Shown piece after piece: positions 58,226-64,000 of a stretch of 64,000 nt of DNA. Position numbers and translations under genes: made by a program. The stretch is from assembly GCA_913057245.1 (NCBI GenBank), contig CAJXNH010000001.1, positions 62,001-126,000 of the forward strand, written 5' to 3'. Source of the stretch: an uncultured Phaeodactylibacter sp. Lineage in GTDB: Bacteria > Bacteroidota > Bacteroidia > Chitinophagales > Saprospiraceae. Each line of letters opens with the position of its first letter. Position 1 is the stretch's first letter. The notes beneath the pieces were generated by a model. The model was given only the letters and a program-made list of their open reading frames with translations. It was not told where the DNA came from and made no database searches.

Positions 58226-60862
58226 ATGGCGGAGGAAATAACGAATCCCACAACGCGAAATTATAAATTCCGGGAACTGAAGGTTTATGCTTCCACGGAG
58301 TGGCTGGCCGATAACAAAAAGAAGTATCGGCAGGTGTTCGACCGGTATGAGACCACCTACATTTACGCAGAGCTCTCCTTTCATAACAAGCTTTTTGATG
58401 TCAAAGACTGGGAAGTGGATGTAGAGCTTCGTTGCTACGCCATGAAGAAGAATTCCAAGCTGCTCTGTTCTCTGCCGTTCCGCCGTAAAGTGAGTAAGTA
58501 CGACCACCTTATGTTTATACGCGAAGGGTGGGGGAATAAGACCGAAGGGGCATTCTGGAAAAAAGGCACGTATTTCTGGGAGGCCTGGATTGAAGGAGAG
58601 AAGGTCGCGACGAAGTATTTCTATGTGGAAGAGGCTGGCCGGGATGCCCTGCCGGGCGAGAACCCTTACCTGGAAGTAGAGTCTTTGAAGTTGTACGAAG
58701 GGCCTTATGATGATGTGATTGAAGACGAGCGGCTGTACTACGAGACGTTTAGCAGTGAGGAGACCCGGTATATTTATGTGGAGATTGTACTGCGCAACCT
58801 GTTCCAGGAAAAATCCTGGCACTGCGAGTTATTTACCAAGTTTTACAACGACGCCCGTGAATTGAAAGGTCAGGTGGTCCGCCTTCAACGTATCGATAAG
58901 CGGGATGACCTGATACGGATTACCGCTGGCTGGGGCTCTAATGTCAAAGGCTCCTGGCGCCGAGACCGCTATACCGCTGAGCTGGTGTTTATGGATAAGC
59001 TCCTGGCCGTTATCCCATTCGAAGTAGCAGAGGATTTTGAGGAAGGCACTTCCGGTGTGCTCTTGCCCAACCGGCAGTCTTCCGTGCTCTTTGCACCCGA
59101 TGAGTCCCTGAATAAGACCTTTGAAGAGGTGATGACCAACCTGACCAACCTGATCGGGTTGGAGGCTATTAAAAAACAGGTGAAAGACCATGCCCGGTAT
59201 ATTCAGTTTCTGCAACTGCGCAAGGAGCGGGGGTTTGAGGAAAAGGAACGGATTAATGTGCACTCGGTATTCATTGGCAACCCCGGCACCGGCAAGACAA
59301 CAGTAGCACAGATGATGGGGCTGCTGTACAAGAAAATGGGGCTGCTGTCCAAAGGCCACGTGCACGAGGTAGACCGGGTAGACCTGGTGGGAGAGTACAT
59401 TGGGCAGACCGCCCCGAAGGTCAAAGAAGCGATTGAGAAAGCGCGTGGTGGGGTGCTCTTTATTGACGAAGCCTATGCGCTTGCCCGTTCGAATGACGAC
59501 AGCAAGGACTTTGGCCGGGAGGTGATCGAGATACTGGTGAAGGAAATGTCGGGCGAAGGCGGTAAAGACTTTGCTGTTATCGTGGCAGGCTATCCAAAAG
59601 AGATGAAGCACTTCCTGGATTCGAATCCGGGGTTGAAAAGCCGCTTTAAGCTTTATTTTGAATTCCCGGACTACCTGCCGCAGGAGCTGTCGCAGATTGC
59701 AGAAGTTGCGGCCGATAACAAAGGTGTTAAACTGCATCCTGCGGCCAAAGAGAAAATTGATGAGCTGATCATCAGCGCATTCCGGACACGCGACCGGTCC
59801 TTTGGTAATGCCCGCTTTGTCTATGACCTCATTGAGAAGTCCAAGATTAACCTGGGGCTGCGGGTCATGTCCAAAGAAGACCCCAAAGCGCTGCCTGCGG
59901 AAGAACTGGAACTGGTGGAATACGATGATGTCGCCAAAATAGAAGTCAAGCCCCGGATTCAACTCCCGAATATTCCGGTGGACGAGCCCCTGCTCCGGGA
60001 GTCCCTTGACGAGTTACAGCGCCTGGTGGGCATGGACAACATCAAGGAACAAATTAATGAACTGGTCCGCCTCGTCCGTTTTTACCGGGAGACCCACCGC
60101 GATGTACTGAACAGCTTCTTCCTGCATACCGTATTCATTGGCAATCCCGGAACGGGTAAAACGACGGTAGCCCGCATTCTGACTAAGATTTACAAATCCC
60201 TCGGCGTGCTGGAACGGGGCCACATGATTGAGACGGACCGGCAGGGGCTGGTAGCGGGCCATGTTGGGCAAACCGCTATCAAAACCGCGGAGCGTATTGA
60301 TGAAGCCATGGGCGGTGTCTTGTTTATTGACGAAGCTTATGCCTTGTCGATCAGCCGGGGTGGAAGCGATTTTGGCGACGAAGCCATTCAGACCCTACTT
60401 AAGCGCATGGAAGACCACCGGGGGCGGTTCTTTGTTTTCGTAGCCGGCTATCCGGACAATATGGAAGCTTTCCTGAAAGCGAACCCGGGACTGAACTCCC
60501 GCTTCGACAAGATCCTGAAATTTGAGGACTACAACCCAAAGGAATTGCACCGCATTGCACTGCAAATGCTAAGCGAAGAGAACGTGGTGCCTGCTCCGGA
60601 AGCCGAAGAGCACCTGAGGAGTTACCTGACCTTCCTCTATGACTACCGGGACAAATACTTTGGCAATGCCCGAACGGTACGCAATGTAGTCAATGAGGCC
60701 ATTAAGAACCACAACCTGCGTTTGGCTGCCCTTTCACCCGAAGTGCGGGCCAATACGCCGCCAAATCTCCTGACTTTCGAAGATGTGGAGCCCTTCAAAC
60801 TGGATAAGAGCAGCTTCGTGTTCAACAAAAAGTCTATTGGCTTTAAGCGCGGGGAAGGGTAG
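58226..60862 (+). CDS. Double CbxX/CfxQ-type AAA+ ATPase with duplicated N-terminal domain
   Basis: This 878-residue cytosolic protein has two N-terminal beta-domain copies and two AAA+ modules. The copies are seen by aligning residues 18-72 (LKVYASTEWLADNKKKYRQV) with 154-207 (LKLYEGPYDDVIEDERLYYE), and 94-136 (HLMFIREGWGNKTEGAFW) with 228-270 (DLIRITAGWGSNVKGSWR). AAA1 has Walker A GNPGTGKT (351-358), pore loop YIGQTAPKV and Walker B VLFIDEA (410-416). AAA2 has GNPGTGKT (639-646), HVGQTAIKT and VLFIDEA (698-704). Both look active. This is the CbxX/CfxQ-type fold, related to Rubisco activase CbbX and other remodelling ATPases. No Rubisco gene is present. The duplicated beta-domain is likely a substrate- or partner-binding module. 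The gene has its own leader after a terminator. Confidence 0.9.
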   Translation: MAEEITNPTTRNYKFRELKVYASTEWLADNKKKYRQVFDRYETTYIYAELSFHNKLFDVKDWEVDVELRCYAMKKNSKLLCSLPFRRKVSKYDHLMFIREGWGNKTEGAFWKKGTYFWEAWIEGEKVATKYFYVEEAGRDALPGENPYLEVESLKLYEGPYDDVIEDERLYYETFSSEETRYIYVEIVLRNLFQEKSWHCELFTKFYNDARELKGQVVRLQRIDKRDDLIRITAGWGSNVKGSWRRDRYTAELVFMDKLLAVIPFEVAEDFEEGTSGVLLPNRQSSVLFAPDESLNKTFEEVMTNLTNLIGLEAIKKQVKDHARYIQFLQLRKERGFEEKERINVHSVFIGNPGTGKTTVAQMMGLLYKKMGLLSKGHVHEVDRVDLVGEYIGQTAPKVKEAIEKARGGVLFIDEAYALARSNDDSKDFGREVIEILVKEMSGEGGKDFAVIVAGYPKEMKHFLDSNPGLKSRFKLYFEFPDYLPQELSQIAEVAADNKGVKLHPAAKEKIDELIISAFRTRDRSFGNARFVYDLIEKSKINLGLRVMSKEDPKALPAEELELVEYDDVAKIEVKPRIQLPNIPVDEPLLRESLDELQRLVGMDNIKEQINELVRLVRFYRETHRDVLNSFFLHTVFIGNPGTGKTTVARILTKIYKSLGVLERGHMIETDRQGLVAGHVGQTAIKTAERIDEAMGGVLFIDEAYALSISRGGSDFGDEAIQTLLKRMEDHRGRFFVFVAGYPDNMEAFLKANPGLNSRFDKILKFEDYNPKELHRIALQMLSEENVVPAPEAEEHLRSYLTFLYDYRDKYFGNARTVRNVVNEAIKNHNLRLAALSPEVRANTPPNLLTFEDVEPFKLDKSSFVFNKKSIGFKRGEG

Positions 60863-61037
60863 GAGCTACTTACTTTCCGTTTCGTATTTATGCCTGAATA
60901 AGTTGCATTTTTACCCGGTATGTGGTAATTATGGCGCGGTTTCAGGCACAAGCTTCACTTTGAGTTAACAATTATCCACGATATTGCAGTGGCTGATTCA
61001 GCGCGGCTACCTAAAAATTAAAATAAGCGATACATCC

Positions 61038-62690
61038 ATGCTAAACCAACAAAATCCGACCCAAACCCAATCCTGGAAAAAGCTGGAAGCCCACTTTGAA
61101 CAGGTCCGGGATGTACAAATGAAGCAACTCTTTGCGGATGACCCAGACCGTTTCAACCGGCTTTCGATTCAGTTTGAGGACATCCTGGTGGACTTCTCTA
61201 AAAACCGGATTACGGACGAGACCCTTCAGTTGCTGCTGCAGTTAGCCGAAGAGTGCAAGCTGCAGGATGCTATTGAGCAGATGTTTACTGGTGCGCCGAT
61301 CAATGAAACGGAGGGCCGGTCCGTACTGCACATTGCCCTGCGCAACCGTACCAACCTGCCCATTATGGTGGACGGAAAGGATGTGATGCCTGAGGTCAAT
61401 GAAGTGCTTGGCCGTATGGAAACTTTCGCCAATCAGATGGTGAATGGAGAACGGCGGGGTTTTACCGGCAAGCCACTGCGCACGATCGTCAATATCGGTA
61501 TTGGAGGCTCTGACCTTGGTGCCGTGATGGTTACAGAAGCGCTGAAGCCTTATTGGAAGCCTGGTATGGAGGTGCATTTTGTATCCAATGTGGATGGCAC
61601 CCACATGGCAGAAACCCTGAAGCAATGTGATCCGGAGACCACCCTCTTTATGATCGCCTCCAAGACCTTCACCACTCAGGAAACGATGACGAATGCCCGT
61701 ACGGCACGCTCCTGGTTCCTTGAAGCTGCAGGCAATGAGGAGGAAGTGGCCAAACACTTCGTAGCCATTTCCACAAATGCAGAGGGCGTTAGGGATTTCG
61801 GTATCGCGCCAGAGAATATGTTTGGTTTCTGGGATTGGGTAGGGGGGCGCTACAGCCTGACTTCTGCAATTGGGTTGCCCATAGCCTGTACCATTGGGTT
61901 TGACAACTTCCGGCAACTGCTGGAGGGCTTCCATGCGATGGACCTTCACTTCCGGGAAACCGAGCTGGATAAAAACCTGCCGGTGCTGTTGGCGTTGATT
62001 GGGATTTGGTACAACAACTTTTTTGGGGCAGAGTCGGAAGCCATTTTACCGTATGATCAGTACCTGCACCGCTTCCCTGCCTATTTCCAGCAGGGTAATA
62101 TGGAAAGCAATGGCAAATACGTAGACCGGAGTGGCCAGCCGGTGAATTATCAAACCGGACCAATCATCTGGGGCGAGCCGGGCACCAATGGTCAACATGC
62201 GTTCTACCAGCTCATCCATCAGGGGACGAAGCTGATCCCCTGTGATTTTATTGCACCGGCTATTTCCCACAATCCTATCGGAGACCATCATGCCAAGCTC
62301 TTGTCTAACTTCTTTGCCCAAACGGAAGCGCTGATGATGGGCAAATCCGAAAGGGAGGTCAGGGCAGAGTTGGAAGCAGAGGGTAAGACCGCCTCAGAAA
62401 TTGAGCAGCTGTTGCCATTCAAGGTTTTTGAAGGCAACCGCCCGACCAATTCCATCTTGCTTAAAAAGATATCGCCGCGTAGTTTGGGTAGCCTCATCGC
62501 GCTCTACGAGCATAAGATTTTCACGCAAGGCATCATTTGGAATATTTTCAGCTTTGATCAGTGGGGCGTGGAGCTTGGCAAGCAGCTGGCCAAGAAAATT
62601 CTTCCCGAACTGGATGGGGCAGAGGATGTAACCAGCCATGATGCGTCTACCAACGGGCTGATTAACGCCTGGAAAGAGATGCGCGAATAG
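61038..62690 (+). CDS. pgi: Glucose-6-phosphate isomerase
   Basis: The ATG at 61038 ([16 protein letters not shown]) is preferred; the frame continues upstream to 60984 without family-like sequence. The 550-residue cytosolic glycolytic enzyme interconverts glucose-6-phosphate and fructose-6-phosphate. Family signatures are present: [28 protein letters not shown] (phosphate loop), [18 protein letters not shown] (catalytic Glu and His region) and [13 protein letters not shown] (Lys). It belongs to the E. coli/eukaryote type, not the archaeal cupin type. Its neighbours are the AAA+ gene upstream and a sugar kinase gene downstream, with no operon link shown. Confidence 0.96.
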   Translation: MLNQQNPTQTQSWKKLEAHFEQVRDVQMKQLFADDPDRFNRLSIQFEDILVDFSKNRITDETLQLLLQLAEECKLQDAIEQMFTGAPINETEGRSVLHIALRNRTNLPIMVDGKDVMPEVNEVLGRMETFANQMVNGERRGFTGKPLRTIVNIGIGGSDLGAVMVTEALKPYWKPGMEVHFVSNVDGTHMAETLKQCDPETTLFMIASKTFTTQETMTNARTARSWFLEAAGNEEEVAKHFVAISTNAEGVRDFGIAPENMFGFWDWVGGRYSLTSAIGLPIACTIGFDNFRQLLEGFHAMDLHFRETELDKNLPVLLALIGIWYNNFFGAESEAILPYDQYLHRFPAYFQQGNMESNGKYVDRSGQPVNYQTGPIIWGEPGTNGQHAFYQLIHQGTKLIPCDFIAPAISHNPIGDHHAKLLSNFFAQTEALMMGKSEREVRAELEAEGKTASEIEQLLPFKVFEGNRPTNSILLKKISPRSLGSLIALYEHKIFTQGIIWNIFSFDQWGVELGKQLAKKILPELDGAEDVTSHDASTNGLINAWKEMRE

Positions 62691-62895
62691 GCGGCAGACG
62701 TTTTGTCCCTTTGGTTTGTTGACCAAACCTCGTTGCGGTCAGATCGAATAACCTGCCGGTTTTCTTGGAAATGAGGCGCTTGCTGGTGCTGTACCGATAA
62801 GAATAGGGTAAACTGTTCGGCAATTCTGGCTCAATCCAATCGTCAATTTGGTAAGAAATGCTATATTCGTTTCGAACCAGGACGCAAGCATTTCT

Positions 62896-63900
62896 ATGGA
62901 TAAACATTACAAGGTGGCTGTATTGGGCCCTATTCCTTTTGACCACATTACCACGAGCAAAAACCGGGTGATTGAAAAATACGGGTGCGCCATGCATACC
63001 GCAATTGGGGCTGCTGCCCTGCTTGATCAGCAGGGTGAAGTGGTGCCCGTCACGCATGTCCGAAAAAAGGACGAGCCTCAGGTAAAGGCATTGCTGGAGC
63101 GGTATCCCAATATCAGCACCGAAGGCGTCTACGCCCATCTGGATCAGGGAGACGTCATTCAACTCCGGTTTGTAGATCAGAACAACCGTTTGGAAAAGCA
63201 AACGGCATTCATGCCACCCATCCGCCCTGAAGATGTGGAACCCTTTCTGGACAGTGATGTGTTTGTAGGCGTTCCGATTTCTGATTATGAAGTGCCATTG
63301 GAAACTCTTCGGTTTATCAAGGAAAACCGGAAGCCGGATGCGCTGACCATCTTCGATGCGCATGGGCCCACCACAGCGGTGACCACTCAGGGAGACCGGG
63401 TGCGCCGCTTTTGGATAGAACGCGACCTATGGCTGCCCTACATCGATATTCTGAAAATGAATATTGAAGAGGCAGGGTGCAGCTGGTTCAGCAAGGAGTA
63501 TAAATCTGAAGACCTTCAAAAGCCCTATCAGGACCTTTCCGAAAAAGATATGGCAGACTTCGCCCAGCACAGTCTTGAACGAGGTGTAAAGGCAGTGATC
63601 ATCACCCTGGACTCCAGAGGTTGTATGGTGTACTCTATGCCCGGCGGACAGTTTAAAGCTGAATTTGTCCCCTCCATCCCGGTAGCTGAAGTTATTGATA
63701 CCACGGGCTGTGGTGATTCCTTCGCGGGAGGGCTGGCTTACGGGCTGCTGCACGACCGGAGGGACTACGTACGGGCGGCTCAGTTTGCCAATGCGCTGGG
63801 GGCTATGCGGACACAGGGTACTACTTTTGAGGTGTTCAAGTCGCTGACTGAAACTGAAGCAATGCTGCGGCAGCACTACGAAGCGAATGCCCGCCTATGA
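62896..63900 (+). CDS. PfkB-family carbohydrate kinase
   Basis: The ATG at 62896 (MDKHYKVAVLGPIPFDHITT) is chosen over an upstream start at 62848. The 334-residue cytosolic kinase has the ribokinase/PfkB fold. It has an N-terminal strand (VAVLGPIPFDHIT), a substrate loop (YGCAMHTAIGAAALLDQQG) and the C-terminal PfkB signature DTTGCGDSFAGGLAYGLL, which carries the catalytic Asp and anion hole. The typical N-terminal GG substrate motif is altered to CAMHTAIGAAAL, so the sugar is uncertain. Its stop overlaps the next start (ATGA at 63897-63900), so it is translationally coupled with tilS. Confidence 0.9.
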   Translation: MDKHYKVAVLGPIPFDHITTSKNRVIEKYGCAMHTAIGAAALLDQQGEVVPVTHVRKKDEPQVKALLERYPNISTEGVYAHLDQGDVIQLRFVDQNNRLEKQTAFMPPIRPEDVEPFLDSDVFVGVPISDYEVPLETLRFIKENRKPDALTIFDAHGPTTAVTTQGDRVRRFWIERDLWLPYIDILKMNIEEAGCSWFSKEYKSEDLQKPYQDLSEKDMADFAQHSLERGVKAVIITLDSRGCMVYSMPGGQFKAEFVPSIPVAEVIDTTGCGDSFAGGLAYGLLHDRRDYVRAAQFANALGAMRTQGTTFEVFKSLTETEAMLRQHYEANARL

Positions 63901-64000
63901 GCCTGGCAAAACGCATGCTACGCTACCTGGCGGATGGTTGTGGGGTAGACCACCCAAAGCAGCAGCATTTCCTGCTGGCGGTTAGTGGTGGGAAAGACTC
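63897..64000 (+). CDS. tilS: tRNA(Ile)-lysidine synthase, N-terminal fragment
   Basis: The gene starts at the ATG overlapping the kinase stop (ATGA) and runs off the right edge after 34 codons. The readable protein ends FLLAVSGGKDS, the PP-loop SGGxDS ATP-binding motif at the expected N-terminal position. TilS attaches lysine to C34 of tRNA-Ile to change its decoding. Only the start is in the window, so the C-terminal domain cannot be checked. Confidence 0.85.
   Translation, partial: MSLAKRMLRYLADGCGVDHPKQQHFLLAVSGGKD

Noticed and set aside
58829-59962. 377-codon minus-strand open frame inside the double AAA+ gene
   Set aside because: It lies wholly within an intact AAA+ gene, lacks family-like motifs and its residues (Phe/His/Leu rich) reflect the reverse reading of a GC-biased gene.
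58226-60862. Rubisco activase (CbbX) role for the double AAA+ protein
   Set aside because: The AAA modules are CbxX-type, but there is no Rubisco gene here, two modules occur instead of one and the N-terminal domains differ.

Overview
The window looks like a chromosomal segment from a member of the Bacteroidota, most likely the Saprospiria (Lewinella/Phaeodactylibacter-like). The evidence is: several secreted proteins with type IX secretion (T9SS) C-terminal domains, a TonB receptor with a carboxypeptidase-like N-terminal domain, a PorE-like TPR/PD40/CRD/OmpA protein, a two-component propeller histidine kinase, DUF2490, DUF4230 and DUF6794 proteins, and TAnnTTTG promoter boxes with A-rich leaders. 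No tRNA, rRNA, CRISPR array, insertion sequence or prophage gene was seen.

Layout. 1-9.5 kb: a truncated FAD oxidoreductase, a TonB receptor, coaD, a small aspartic protease, a DnaQ/PolB-like exonuclease, fabH, a DUF6794 protein, and a symporter fused in frame to an alpha/beta hydrolase. 9.6-20.4 kb: an orphan phaB, a response regulator plus propeller histidine kinase pair, DUF2490 and helix-hairpin-helix outer-membrane proteins, an acetyltransferase-like protein and a CNNM/CBS membrane protein. 20.4-32.5 kb: a LysM protein, an orphan response regulator, a methyltransferase/DUF4230 pair, a T9SS propeller protein, a minus-strand run (helical-repeat protein, 7-TM protein, sterol desaturase), a T9SS pseudogene remnant and a lipoprotein. 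32.6-50.5 kb: ppc, a PorE-like protein, a MOSC protein, a CotH-kinase-like protein, alkaline phosphatase with a sortilin-like BNR protein, a small DNA-binding protein, a flavin reductase, icd, a T9SS protein and an IscA-type protein. 50.5-64 kb: a distinctive AAA+ locus, then pgi, a PfkB-family sugar kinase and the start of tilS.

Most of the window is housekeeping (CoA, fatty acid, anaplerosis, TCA, glycolysis, Fe-S) mixed with envelope and secretion functions. The strongest candidate for an undescribed system is 51.0-60.9 kb. A divergent ClpA/B-like ATPase there has a degenerate first ATPase module, no M-domain, no GYVG pore loop and a C-terminal segment resembling the PCRF domain of peptide release factors. 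It is divergent from a five-repeat DUF4397 T9SS protein, which is followed by a double CbxX/CfxQ-type AAA+ ATPase with a duplicated N-terminal domain of its own. A second notable structure is near 31.1 kb, where two head-to-head genes both appear to have lost their 5' ends at one junction, leaving a frameshifted, nonsense-mutated T9SS remnant whose intact relative lies 3.5 kb away.
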